This document shows, piece by piece, positions 10,007 through 22,051 of a stretch of DNA of 64,000 nt. The position numbers and the translations under genes were made by a program. Where the stretch lies: NCBI GenBank assembly GCA_001414345.1, contig LLCB01000307.1:1-64000 (forward strand), read 5' to 3'. The notes below the pieces were generated by a model that worked only from the letters and a program-made list of their open reading frames with translations, was not told the origin of the DNA and made no database searches. This stretch comes from Hymenoscyphus infarciens (Eukaryota; Ascomycota; Leotiomycetes; Helotiales; Helotiaceae). Position 1 is the stretch's first letter. Each line of letters opens with the position of its first letter.

Positions 10007-13000
10007 TCAAACAGCAAGTATATTCTCCACCCCACTCCAAGTCCCTTTGGATCTCTCCTCCCAATACCCCTCCTTTCCACTCTTCAACTTCCACACCTCC
10101 TCGCCTTCATCCCCTCCCTCAACCTTGACAAACCACTTAGGGACATGTTCTTCCCCCCTCCCCTCCAACTCCTTCCTCCTCTCCCTCTGAGACTCCTCCA
10201 ATTTCGCCTTCAGCGCCTCCGCTGAATCCAAGTCGCCCATCTCGAGGGCCCTCTGATCCGGTCTCAACCTCCCATCAGTAGGCGGCAAGCGTCCCTTTTC
10301 CAACTCCGTAATCTCATTCAACCCAGCGGCAAAAGTAGTAAGTCCATATCGCTGCGCCGCATTATCCACCAGCTCGCCCACCCTCCAAATCTCACCTCCA
10401 TTCTTCCCATTCTCCAACATTTTAAGACTCGTCGTCCAATTACCAGTGAGGCCAAAACCGGTGGGTGAGCCGTCAGGAGAGAAAGAATCAACTTGTACAT
10501 CTTCACTGCGTCCACCAAACATTCCCTTCTGTTTGAATTCCACATTTGCTTTGCCGCCAGTGGATTCGTTCGTGACGATCATGGTACCGACTGGCTCGAC
10601 GTATTTCTCGCCCATCACTACGTTGCGCAGGAATACGGTAGCGGAGGTCCAGCTGTAAAGTTCTTCGCTGCCATCTGGTAGTCGTAGAGCGATTCTGACA
10701 CGACCTTCCGTGATGAGCTCCGCGCTCTTTCCCCAGAAATTTTGCACTGGTGCGGGACTTTGACTAAAAGACCAATTTGCGGAATCGGCTTGGCATGCCA
10801 TTCGGACTGGACGATGACAGACCTTTTCTACGACGAAGCGGAATCCACCTGGAACCTCCTTGTCAGTTCGAATCAACTCGTAAGTTTCACCCAATAGAGG
10901 GTTGAATGGTTTCCGCATAGCTCGCTCTTTAGCACGATTGGAGCTGAACTGTGAAATGGCAAATGCTGCAACATGTAAAAGGCGGATGGTGGGGTTCTTG
11001 TGGGATGAAGCTGTGTCCAAAATTTGGGCATATTCCAGTTGCTCTGCAACACGTTGGAGAATTGAAACGGGCTCATTGGCAGTAACAGGCATACTGATCG
11101 TGCTGAAGTCTTTCCCCACGTTCTTACGAAGGAATCCGATGAGACTAGGGGGTTGCTGAGTTGCTGCTGGTATAACCTTTCGGCGTTTGACAAGTATTGG
11201 CACTGGCAGCGGATCGAGAGACTTTGGTTTGGTAGGGAACAAAGCAGCAGCTCCTGTAAGATGGGCAGTGTTGGAATTATCACCTGCTGATGATATCGAA
11301 GATGCATCGGTCGCAAACTCATCCTCTACTTCGGAGGGTTGGGTATCTTCATCACTTCTACGATCAATCATCACGACCTGAGAGCGGTCCAAATCACCGG
11401 GTTCTGCATCAAAAAACTCTCCAGTCGAAGTCGAGTCTATGCTGACCCTGGTTGCCGACCTAGGAGCATGTTGCCGGCGTCTCTTGCTACTCATGATGAG
11501 AGTAGTAAAATCCTGGAGGACGTTGTCAAGATCACGTTGCAGTGCGGAGCAATGGTCATGTATGCTGGTTTCTTCCTGGGAATGGCGTTTCCGAGCAGAT
11601 GGCGTAACAGATCTATTGGCAGTAATAGTTGTTACGGTAGCTGGAGTGGGAACAGAAAGTTGCGATCCAATTCCACGTTGAAGCATTTGAGGTGTGGTAG
11701 GTGTGCTGGATTTGCGTTTCCAAAATGGCCTCTTCTCGGGTATAGGTGCAGCAGTAGCAGCGCCTCCAAAATAGTCGTTGGGCTCATCCAAGTTAGGACT
11801 TGTACTTGTGCTACCTGTGAGGCCAAGACCCATATGTGAGGCTCTCCTTGCACCAGATGGAGCCGGAGCTGTGTTTTTCGACAGTCTTCGCACAGCGTCG
11901 CGAGTTCCAACAATCCTACTGACCAATGCTTCTACCTGTGCCCATTCTTGTTCTTCTTCCACGTTTGGACCTTGATTCTGCAGCCCGGCTGTCTTAACAC
12001 GAAGCATTTCAGGGGGAGAAGACGAATCTCTCGTCTCGGAACTTCTCTCAGCACCTCGGGCAGCGTTGCTGGCTCGTTCAAGAGCGGTAGTCCAATCACT
12101 GAAATCCTTTGCATTCCCAGCCCTTAGATGCCATACCTCAGCCCCCGAATCAATACTAATCTCACGGCGTCTCTCATCCGCCGCAATCGCTGCAAGACTC
12201 AAAGGTATTGCTCCTCTGAGAGCCGAAGAATTTCGGCTGTAGTAGTATGACAACGTGCAAGAGGCGAAATCCAAAGAGAAGAATCTGCTGGCATAACCCT
12301 GCCCTCTCTTTCTTCGACGTTTCTGCAAGACTCCAGTATGATATGTGGGCATCTGATTATCGTCATTCCGGCCTACAACCGAGTTTCCCCTGCTCCCATT
12401 CCCAATAGCCAAATGGCTTTGTAGACTGTCAACGGATTCGGAGGCCATTGCTGCCATTTTTGGACTCTGCTTCTTAGCTGCCGCAACGCTTGCCATGTGG
12501 TGCGTCGCATGAGGAGGGGCATTGGCAGGATATGTGAGTAGAACGAATGTCGCCGTCTTCGAGACAGCTTTGGAGAACGTATTATCGAAAACCAAGCCAT
12601 ACATCCCCCCTAGTCCTGGGGGGACCGTATAAGTCCCCATGGAAACCTTGTCTGCCTCGCATTTTCCAAACCACTGAATCTGAATGAACCCCTTAGCTCC
12701 CAATTGTTCTCGTGCTGTGGAATCGGTTTCGTTCCTGTTGTCCGAGGCCCGCCTACTTTTGTCCGCTCCGGTATCTAGTTGCTGAAGAGTCGCAGAGGCA
12801 TCGTCCAAAGCCGGATATTGTGTTCCTCCAGGCGTAGAAACACTCCCAGTTCGAGGGTGTTTAAAAATACCAAAGTTTCTACCCAAATGTTAATGACGTC
12901 TGTGTAATTGGATTTCGAATTCGAGCCTACATTGATTTCTTGTGCGGTTGAACACTCCATGAGATGGTATGCGCTTCTTCTACTTTCACCCAGCGAACGA

Positions 13001-13099
13001 TGTACGACTGCCTACATTAGACCATGATCTCGTTCCACCACATCCACTCCCAGAATGGCATACCTTGCTGTGAATCTCCAGCTGCTCCAGTCCAGCCAT
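10007..13099 (-). CDS. OSH3: Oxysterol-binding-protein homologue, Osh3 type (GOLD-PH-FFAT-ORD)
   Basis: Lipid-transfer/PI4P-binding protein expected at ER-plasma membrane contacts. Three exons, 13099-13064, 13007-12931 and 12878-10007, give 994 aa. Introns of 56 and 52 nt are GT-AG; the second has a CATTAAC branch site. The start MAGLEQLEIHSK is chosen because the long exon has no ATG and the spliced frame restores a continuous GOLD-like N-terminus (SYIVRW..SWSVQPHKKSINFGIF). Order: GOLD-like about 1-155 (KCEADKVSMGTY), PH about 219-307, long linker, FFAT motif EFFDAE at 525-530 with acidic flanks (binds the VAP/Scs2 ER protein in this family), ORD about 616-994 (FNPLLGETYE). The ORD fingerprint EQVSHHPP is degenerate here (EKVCHRP, 722-728), as would fit a PI4P-only rather than sterol-binding member. 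It is tandem with SPT6 on the same strand. Confidence 0.93.
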
Positions 13100-14051
13100 T
13101 GCACCGAAGACCCAACGATGGCAGAGTACGGACGCAGTGGCATTCGCAGACGAACCAAAATATTCTCGTATCCGTCGCCAATTTTAGTCTCGGGAGAGGT
13201 TGTCAACGGGAAAGTTGGCGCGAAGCTAGAGGGAGCTCTGGCACGTTTCCAAGGGGCAGGTATCGCGGGTTTTAGGTGATGACGGTGGCACTCAATCAAC
13301 CGGGATTTGAGAGGCCGCTAGGGAAATGACTATTTCTTTCGGGGATTTTGGTGAAGATTCTGGTCTCTTGTAGCTCAGGGCACCAGGGGTGTCTTGCAAT
13401 ACGGAGGTAGTGTGGTCTAGTTGTTTCCAAGCGTTTGGTAGGGGCTACTCGTAACTCGGATTTGACGGCCAGAACATTGGATGCGATTGCTACAATTCGA
13501 TGTTGTAAACAATTGTGATTTGTGAGTGATTGGTTAAGGGGCAAATTTTCGAAAAGAGGAATATTCACCTCGACATGAAGAGGACAACGGGATATGAAAA
13601 CAGTGAGCTGGCACTAGAAAGTAAGCAAAGAGGCTTAAGGTTTGGGTTTGGCAACGGACTTTCGCGGAGTACGACTCCTTCCCACTGGGCTCAGCCTTGC
13701 GCCCTCTCCCCCGTCGGTACCGAGCATGTAAACGAGAAAATCATCGTATTCGCTCAGGGTGGCACCTGCTTCTACGTTTCAAAAGTGACTTCAAGATTCT
13801 AGAATTCAAATGGAGAAGAGTAGTCAATTTGTAGTACTTTTTGATTAAGTAGATGCTGATCGATTTTGCAAAAGGGCTACTTCTGGTCGTAACTATCCAT
13901 GGGCTTCGCCCATTCATTCACACGCGTCTTCTCAATGCAGTTTTCCCCCCTGTGCCCCTCCCCAAAAGCAAGCTTGGTATTTTATTATTTTGTTACAAGA
14001 TGCGAGTGAAACCACCGCATATCCCATTCTAGAACTCCCAGAGTGCATATC
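13100..14051. other. Intergenic: OSH3 promoter and SPT6 3' flank
   Basis: No gene seen. Overlapping short frames on both strands are not supported by any recognisable protein or splice logic. Confidence 0.6.
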
Positions 14052-17000
14052 TTAACCTCGTCGCTGTGACTCGCTTGCAACCCGCATCTTGAAGCCATTG
14101 CACAGCGCTCTCATGTCAGGATATGGTGCCTTCATCAGCTCAAAAGCATTGGGAACAACCCGCACAGGCCAGGCGTTGACATTTTTATTTGATCCTCCAG
14201 TCATGAAGCAGAGGTAAAAGTATCCAGGATGCTTGTTGTCGATGCAGAAAGCGTAGACAGATCTCCGGGGGTTGGCTTGGGTGTAGGCGCGCAACCAGGT
14301 TTCTACAACAAATGTTAGCAATGATACAAATCAGAAAACATGTTTACATACCTGTTTCGGCTCTGCTGTGAGGTTGGTATTTTTCATGTTGCGTCATCTC
14401 ATCAACCTTCTTGGACATGGCCTTGACATGATCTACGATCAATTCATCGAGATCGCTGTAGTTGTATTTGGTTCCGGCTCCAATTCGAAGCTTTCGGCCA
14501 ACGGAGAACTCGTTTTCTTTTTCCAGCTCAAGAACATCGATATGCTGGTAGACACCATCCGCCACTTTCCAAGTAACAGCAAGATGGTCATTACCTTTGG
14601 AAGAAGGCCGGATGACGGCATCACCAGATGATTGCGAACCCAGATACTCTTCAGCCTGGGTAGAATTGAAAGGCCGAAATAGTGGATGGTTGACAACACG
14701 CTGGGTACGGCCCGTAGATTTGTCTTTTTCGCGAAGCTCTTCTTTATCCTTTTGCTCCTGCACATAATCCCATTCGTTCTGCTCATGGTCAAGACGCTTC
14801 CGGTATGGTACTCTCACCACGCTATCGCGAAGAGAGAGCTTGGCGGTGAAACTTCGTCGGTCAACCTCCAAGAGTTTTGCCTGAGCCACCTGGCCAGTAG
14901 AGAAAAGACGAGTGAGCGGCAATTCTCGTTCAGAGCCGTCCATAATATCGACCCTACCTTCAATGCCACAATCAAGCTTTGCAATAAGAAAATCTTCCTT
15001 GACTACCCGGATGTTCACAGACACGATCATTCCCTTATCAAGAGATTCTTGGGTTTCTCCACACAGCATGGTGAAAATCTCATCGTCTGAAAGAATCTCG
15101 AAATTTCGCCTAAGCTCCTCATAAGGTTGTTGCAATTCAGCGCGGATAGTCTCGAGTGTCGCACGTTTTCGCTGGTTGTAGTTGCGCTCAAGTTGCTCAG
15201 CGTACTCCTCCAAGATGAGATCATTGACCTTTTCTTGTTCATCGTCCTTGATAAGTTTGCGGATGATAGCTCCTGGTCCGTTCTCATCGACCTCGGCCTT
15301 GACATCCTCCTCGTCAAGTTCTAAAGCATCTGCGGCCATCTTCCGTCCAAGTTCGTAATCTTCGGGATGCACTCGAGTATTATCCAGGTAATCAGACATA
15401 GCACTTGAGCTGTCGTATTCAATCGACAAGAAACTTGCGCAATTGTTCCATACTCTTGGGCCAACGACGGGCAGTTTGTTGCTGTCGGGATCTCCAACGA
15501 GTTCATCGCGAGAATTGACAATCCCGCCATTTTGATTGATGGTTTTGAGAACGGCTGTTGCTTTTCTTGGGCCAAGACCACAGACGTAAGGAAGTAACAT
15601 CGCAGTGTAGGAATCGCTAATAGCCTCGTTGATGTCAACTCCACACAGGTTGACCATGTCTACCATGGCAGTTTCGAGCTGCTTTCGTAGCTTGTCTTCC
15701 GGTAAGAGTTGTTGAGAGGGGTGGAACTGCAGGGAAGTAATGTCCTTCCCTAGAGCGGCATACTCCTTCATGGGGTTTTGGAGGTACTTTGCTAGTGCAA
15801 CGCAGTATCTTGAGAGTGGTGGTAGCGCTGGGTGATCGAGCTTCGCACGTGCACTGTCTTTGTAGAGCCGCGCAACTTCGTCGTTGACCACCACTACTTC
15901 CAATGGCTCTCTTCTATCTTCGCCAGTGTCTTGATCTTCAAATTCAGGACCTCTCAAATTCTTGTCCTCAACCAAGTCTCTCAGAGCCGAGACAAGTTTG
16001 TGGGTTTCAACTGAGAAACCACTAACTCCCAGAACATCTGGATTTCTGCGCTGAACAAGTTCAACAAATTCCGCTCTAGCATTTTCATCCCGAGACAGGT
16101 TATTGAACTTTCCATGTTCGAGTACACGTCCATCTTCCTCGACCCACGCCCAGCAAACAGCATCTCGTTGCGCATCACCGTTTCCGCTTGACAAAGCGAG
16201 TACTCGGGGGACCGTGCCGAGAATCATTCCCTTTGGCTTGTAAGGAGCTTGATCGAGCTTCTTCGAGTACTCCTCCCGGCAGAGCTTAAGTATGGAGTCC
16301 TGGCATTCAGTTCGCATGCTCTCTTTGACGCCCTTGGTAATGACACGGTCCAGTTTTGCAAACGCAAGATCCATAACCTTTTTACGCTCATCGTTCCAAG
16401 CATCTGCAAGTTCACTAAAATTTTCGGAAGTGAATTCTTGGAGAAGTTGCCGGCGAAACTCTCTCTCGGTTTGTAAAACGACCTTGACCTCTAAAAGTCC
16501 TTCCTCTTCGGCTTTAAGCATTTTCAGGAACGTCTCGGGTTTGTTGGCGATATCCCCAAAAGTTTGGTTTTTGAGATACTTGAGCTCATAATATGGGTGC
16601 TGCTCGTCAATCTTCCGTAATCCTTTCTCAGTTCTACGGCAATTGACAACACCCGCACCGTAATAATGCATGCGGAAATGCTTTCTCATACGGGGGTTCA
16701 TGTACAACTCCTCCGCATACATTTGACGTGCTGCCGACAAGACTGCCTCGCCAGTGCTGAATTCGCTCCCCGAGATCAAGGAGTCCGCAAAATCGATAGG
16801 CGTGCTTGATGCATCTTCAACGTACTGTCGTCGGCCCTCCTTCAAGGCGTTCTGAGCAACTTGGTCCGGTGTGATGCCATACGCTTGAACGAGCTGGTAC
16901 GATCGACCTTTTCGGATACGGTCGAAGATAGACGATTTCCCACCAGCCCGGCGCTTCTCCTTGATCTCGACGTTAGAGGCAGCAGCATCTTTAATTTCTG

Positions 17001-18453
17001 CCGAATATTGGAAGTAAATAAAATCTTGAATATCCTGGAGTTCTTCCATTGTGACTGCGATAGGCAACATAGTCTCAACCATACGATCTCGCACATTTGA
17101 TGCTCTTCTTAGGCTATCGTAGGTTTTCTGGAGAATATTTCGCTTTTCAATGAGAGCTCGAAATTTGAGGTCGAGTTCAAGGATCCGCCACAAGTCGTCT
17201 TGGTTAAGCAGCTTTTCGGCGGTAACAACATATTCGGGTTCATCGGTTCTACTCTGATTGGATCTGGTCGCATGGATAAGGTAGTCCTTGCGGTGTTGAA
17301 AAACATAAGGGACTTCGACTTCGTCAACCACAAAGAACTCTAGTACTTTGCCAATCGCTCGAGTAAATGGACCTTGTAAATCGCCGTGGAGTTGTTTCTT
17401 AGGCCATATAAGACTAGTGATCCAGCGGGATTCCTCCTTGAACTGCTCATCTGACATGGTCAAGTTTTTAAAGGGCAAACGGTCGAGTTGGAATCGTTCA
17501 GGTTCGTCCAGCCATCGAATTTGGTTGTCTTCATCCGTAAGAAGCTTTTCTGAAAGTTGCGAGGGTTCGAAAACATCCTTGAGCTCCAAGTTGTGTTCTC
17601 CAGCCTCTCTTGCCTCTTCCTCGTCCTCCAAAGCTAGGGCCCAATCGTAATCCTCTCCATTTCCAAAGATGGCTTCCATGTCTTCCAAAGCTTGGCTGTC
17701 GAGTCCAGAAGCCTCTCCATTTCCAGCATAACCTCTCTCTCGCGGACGTGTAACTCCGACTTCAATCTCTTCCTGTTGCTGCCGTCTAGTTTCTTCATCC
17801 TCGTCGGGGTAATCTTCCTCGATGAAATCAGCAAATTCGTCGAGTCTTTGGTGGTGTTCTCGTCCAGTAAAAGGTCTTTCATAATCGTTCGCGGGTTCGG
17901 CTTCTTCGTCATCGGAAAAGATATCTTGTAATCCTCGCTGGTGATGTTCGTTCTCATCTCGATGTCCACGCTTGAGACGCTTGAATTTTGGCTAGACACA
18001 CAATCAGCCCACCAATTATCATCAGTAAAGCAAGCGCATATTACAAACCTGCGATGTGGTCTTGCGCTCCCATTCCGGGTTTGCCTCGCCGATGAGGTCC
18101 AGATCCTCGTCATCCAGGACCGCTTCTTCGACTTCGCGACTTCGTTTCTCATGTCTTTTCCTTTTGTGGCGGCGTGCGCGGGAATCGTCTATCTCATCGT
18201 CCTCGTCATCGATAATGAAGCCTTCGCGGACCTAAAAAATGGTGAGTTAGTGAACCAAGAGCCCCTTTGGTGATGGAAGACCACATACAGCGCGAGCAGC
18301 TTCTTCGTCGTCATCATCTTCCTCCTCCTCGCTCGAGTCATCCAGGGCAGCCTTTTGTTTCTTTGGCGCATCCCCATTCTCCTCATCAAAAGACTCGTCG
18401 TTCTCCTCGTCGTCAAGCTCAGCCTCCCCGTGAATCAAATCTGCCATACTCAT
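14052..18453 (-). CDS. SPT6: Transcription elongation factor / histone chaperone Spt6
   Basis: Nuclear elongation factor that rides with RNA polymerase II and reassembles nucleosomes behind it. Four exons: 18453-18289, 18231-18049, 17991-14352 and 14302-14052; 1412 aa, the usual fungal size. Introns are 57, 57 and 49 nt, with donors GTATGT, GTTTGT and GTATGT. Domains: acidic N-terminus (runs of E/D at residues 41-51) with basic patches; helix-turn-helix/core about 400-700; YqgF-like RNase H fold about 711-827; helix-hairpin-helix about 892-972 (VCGLGPRKA); S1 domain about 1102-1173; tandem SH2 about 1218-1412, with the phosphate-binding Arg in [10 protein letters not shown]. The last exon supplies the C-terminal SH2 ([15 protein letters not shown]). 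The protein stops soon after the second SH2, without the long C-terminal tail of animal Spt6. It is head-to-head with STE7. Confidence 0.97.
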
Positions 18454-18863
18454 CCTGGGCGGTTTGTTTGTAGGTTTGAGAAGAATTGAAGGCGATGGAT
18501 TTGGACAATAGGGCCTTTAGGTACTGTCCCGCTGCCTAGAAAGTAAGAGGAGCGACGAGAATGGAAAAGCAGAGTGGTCAATTAGCTGGTCGAGAGAGCT
18601 AGCCAACGCGACTTCACTTCTTTGATAAATCGTGAAAGCAGCCTCAGGTTTAGTCCGAAGTCCGATCCTGGGTCCGAAGGTTCGGGGAGACTTACGATTT
18701 ACGGGCTGCTGATCGGCTCGGGGAATTTCAGCCACTCGCACGTGATTTGCGGGGGCTTGCGTCTGGACTTTGTGGAACGTGGAAGAAAGAAGCCTGGGCA
18801 TGGAGGGGTCTCCTGCATCACATCGCATCGACAATTCTACGAGTCGAGGAGGCTTAGACTTTT

Positions 18864-18865
<2 letters not shown>

Positions 18866-18904
<39 letters not shown>
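18866..18904. repeat. (AT)n microsatellite
   Basis: About 19 uninterrupted AT dinucleotides, followed by ATAC variants to about 18942. Confidence 0.95.
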
Positions 18905-18909
<5 letters not shown>

Positions 18910-19110
18910 CATACATATATACTATATATACTATATATACTACATCTTAAATTAATTTATTGGAATCAAACTGGCGGCAATGTGTTGGAGAGACGATGCT
19001 CTAAACGCCCGGGCAAAGTGATGTGATAGCAGTCAAGCTCGCAGCTGATAGGGTGTATCAAGTCAGTTTTGAGACGCCCCTCGGTGGCCTACCAGTCATT
19101 GAGTCGCAGG

Positions 19111-19154
19111 AGACAGACACAGACACAGACACAGACACAGACACAGACACAGAC
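19111..19154 (+). repeat. (ACAGAC)n microsatellite
   Basis: Seven near-perfect hexamers in the SPT6-STE7 intergenic region. Confidence 0.95.
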
Positions 19155-19515
19155 TCGCAATTACGAATAAATCCCGTCGCCATCATCCAATGCGATAAGA
19201 CGACGGGTTCCCCTGGCATCCATTTGTTTGAAGAATTACTTGTCAAACAACAGTACAGTTTATCCTCCTACGAATCTTCCTAATATCCATCTTTCTTCAA
19301 TTTCTCGCATCTGAAGCTCCTTCGGCCTTGACCATTTCAAGTTCCGTCCCTAAGGTACTTTGTCTTGTACCTAACCACCTAACCACCTAACCACCTAACC
19401 ACATCCTGGTTTGGGCGTGCATCGTGGTCAGCCAATCAGCCACCAATACCAAACCAAACCAAACCAGACCAATAATCCTCAGATCTCAACTTGGGGTACG
19501 ACCGTTTGCGACGCT

Positions 19516-19556
19516 GCTCTCCTCCTGCTCCTCCTCCTCCTCCTCCTCCTGCTACC
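19516..19556 (+). repeat. (CTC/CTG) pyrimidine microsatellite in the STE7 leader
   Basis: Trinucleotide run CTCCTGCTCCTCCTCC and continuations. A second short CAGCACCAGC-type run lies at 19708-19738. Both lie upstream of the STE7 ATG and would be in its 5' untranslated leader. Confidence 0.85.
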
Positions 19557-19825
19557 TCCTTTTCTCGCCCCATCGACTCTCGTTCATATCTCCAGTCTGT
19601 CTGCGCTGAGCATCATTCCAGCAGGTGTGCGGTCAAACAACGACTGCGATACCTCCAACTCCCGTCCAGCGAACCGCTCATTCCACTTTCTCCCCGCGCC
19701 TGTGCCTGTGCCAGCACCAGCACCAGCGCCAGCGCCAGAACGCCAAAGCCAACAACCCTCATCCTCCGCAGTGCGCATTTCTTTCGCCTTTGCCATTCTC
19801 ACAGAGCAACGCTCCCATCTTCAAG

Positions 19826-21560
19826 ATGGCTGATACCGGAATAGCCGCGCCAACGACGCTGAAACGCAAGAATAAAAAAGGTCTTTCTCTGGCTGCCCCA
19901 ACCCCGCCGCCTCCACGCCCCGCAGAGGCCGAAAAAACAGATTTGGAGATCGGTATCGAGTACAAATTGGATTTGAAGAGAGAGGATTTGGAAGTGCTCA
20001 AGGACCTCGGACATGGAAATGGAGGCACTGTTAGCAAAGTCCGGCATCTGGCGACAAACATGGTTATGGCCAGGAAGGTATGCCAAAGGCCTCACTCTGG
20101 AAAAGGGCATGCAAACTTGTGCTAACCAATATTTCTGCTAGGTCATCCACGTTGAAGCCAAAACCGAAATGCGGAAAAGAATCGTTCGAGAACTCCAAAT
20201 CATGCATAGCACCAATTCCATCTTTATCGTCAACTTCTATGGTGCCTTTTTGAGCGAGAATAGCGACGTTATTATGTGTATGGAGTACATGGATGTTGGG
20301 TACGTGAATACCCTGGTTTACCTGTTTAATATGCTAATAGGATTTTTAGTTCTCTAGACAGCATCTCCAAGCATTTCGGACCAGTGCGAGTTGATGTCCT
20401 TGGTAAGATCGCAGAGGCAACTCTCGGAGGACTGACCTACCTATACACCACGCACCACATCATGCATCGAGATATCAAGCCTTCAAATATCCTAGTAAAC
20501 TCCAAGGGACAAATCAAGCTATGCGATTTTGGTGTTTCAGGAGAGTTGGTCAATTCGGTCGCAGATACCTTTGTTGGTACATCTACATACATGGCACCAG
20601 AAAGAATTCAAGGGCAAAAGTACACGGTTAAATCTGATGTCTGGAGTTTTGGATTGTCAATAATGGAGCTGGCTATTGGTAAATTTCCATTTGATGCAAG
20701 CGAGCAACTATCAGATGGAGATGGAGCACCAGCAGGTATTCTTGATCTTCTACAGCAGATTGTCTATGAGCCAGCACCAAGACTTCCAAAGAGTGACGCA
20801 TTCCCATCTATTCTCGAGGATATGATCCAGAAGTGTATGGCAAAGACTCCAGAGGATCGACCAACCCCCGCTGAGCTATATGTAAGTTCTTTTGAGATGA
20901 CTCTCACACTTTCCTGCTGACATTTTCCAGGAACGCGAGCCTTTCGTGCAAGCCGCCAAACGAACTCCAGTAGACTTGAAAGAATGGGCTGTTGGTATGA
21001 TGGAAAAGGACAACCGGAAATCCCATCTTGCACCTCAACTATCTCCCTCAACCCAAGCACTTCTACGCTCCAGCGACTCGCCTACAACCCAAGATCATTC
21101 TCAATCAAATGATTATTCTCTTCCAACACCCACCTCTGGTGACATTCCTATTGGAGGTGCAGATGTACGCTCTGCAGTCACTTCGCCGCATGAAAATGGC
21201 CGCTCGCCTACAAAGAACGGGTCTATGAGCCTTGGTCGTTCTTCGGGAGCTGCTGCTCACCCAGGTCTTCCTCCGCGAGTAGCAACAACCAACTCGGTGC
21301 CAAGACTAACCACTGTCAATGGACCTGATCCAAACAACGCAAGTGGCCCATCAAGTGCAAATGCCGCTACATTCAGTACCACCACACTCCCAATGCGACC
21401 CGCGCCTCCTGCTGGACCTCTCCCACCACCACCGGTTCCAAGGAAAGAAGGAAGTGATCTTGATGGCGGACGAAAGGAGAATAGACGACAAGCAACCTTT
21501 GGTAACGGCTTATATGGAAACACATACCCAGCTGGAACTGGCTCGGGTCCTAATTATTAG
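19826..21560 (+). CDS. STE7: MAP kinase kinase of the pheromone/filamentation (Fus3/Kss1-type) pathway, Ste7 orthologue
   Basis: Dual-specificity kinase that phosphorylates the Fus3/Kss1-type MAPK, needed in moulds for mating, hyphal fusion and host penetration. Four exons: 19826-20077, 20142-20299, 20350-20881 and 20931-21560; 523 aa. Introns of 64, 50 and 49 nt have GTATGC, GTACGT and GTAAGT donors. The N-terminus has a basic-then-LxL docking-type segment (LKRKNKKGLSL, 12-22). The kinase domain spans about 54-350: Gly loop GHGNGG (62-67), catalytic Lys84 (MARKVIHVE), HRDIKPSN with Asp178, DFG at 196-198, and the MAPKK activation-loop signature S206-x-A-x-T210 followed by GTSTYMAPE. The C-terminal tail is Pro/Ser-rich (APPAGPLPPPPVPRK). 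The sequence pattern is that of Magnaporthe MST7-like proteins rather than Pbs2 or Mkk1. Confidence 0.96.
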
Positions 21561-22051
21561 AGCCTGCGGGATTTGATTTTTTTACTCTGAGAAATATGGT
21601 TCGCACTTATTTGCATATCATCGGCGTCTCCCTCCCTCCTGTTTACCTTATCACGTGTGGAATTTATGCTGAAGCTCGAAATCAAAGTTAAGTCGGAATC
21701 ATCTCAGTCTTCGTGGGGGATATTCTATGCCGATATGGGGGCTTTTTCTTTTCTCTTTTTCCTTAAACTACAAATGTTGTGGCACGCGAACGGCGTTGCT
21801 CTTTATCAGGCGTTTTATTTTACATAGAATATTTCAAGTGACTTGAGAACTTTGTCACTTTCACTTCCTCAAATCTTCATTACTGTGCATGTGAGAATTT
21901 CCTCTCTCCCATGGCTTTCTGGTTCTTTTTGATTCTTGTGTATGTATGTAGGTAATTCTCCTTGTAAAAGCACTAAACACACCATCATTCCTCTCATCTA
22001 AACACCCACCCGATAAACTAGCCCACCACCCGTTGCCATCATGATCCTATC
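21561..22051. other. Convergent 3' flanks of STE7 and HAD gene
   Basis: No gene. The two genes converge here, so overlapping 3' untranslated regions are likely. Confidence 0.6.

Larger units (their letters stand above)
18454..19825. promoter_or_regulatory. Divergent SPT6-STE7 promoter region with microsatellites
   Basis: About 1.37 kb between the SPT6 start (-) and the STE7 start (+). It contains (AT)n, (ACAGAC)n and (TCC)n tracts (listed separately). Four AACCACCT repeats lie at 19371-19402. A pyrimidine-rich 5' leader for STE7 runs over about 19500-19825. Frames through these tracts are repeat artefacts. Confidence 0.6.

Noticed and set aside
12879..12886. Non-ATG (TTG) start for the long OSH3 exon
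   Set aside because: Two upstream exons with clean splice sites restore an ATG and the conserved N-terminal text.
18517..18912. 131-codon frame running through the (AT)n tract
   Set aside because: The N-terminus is a Tyr-Ile repeat made by the microsatellite; no gene signal beyond it.
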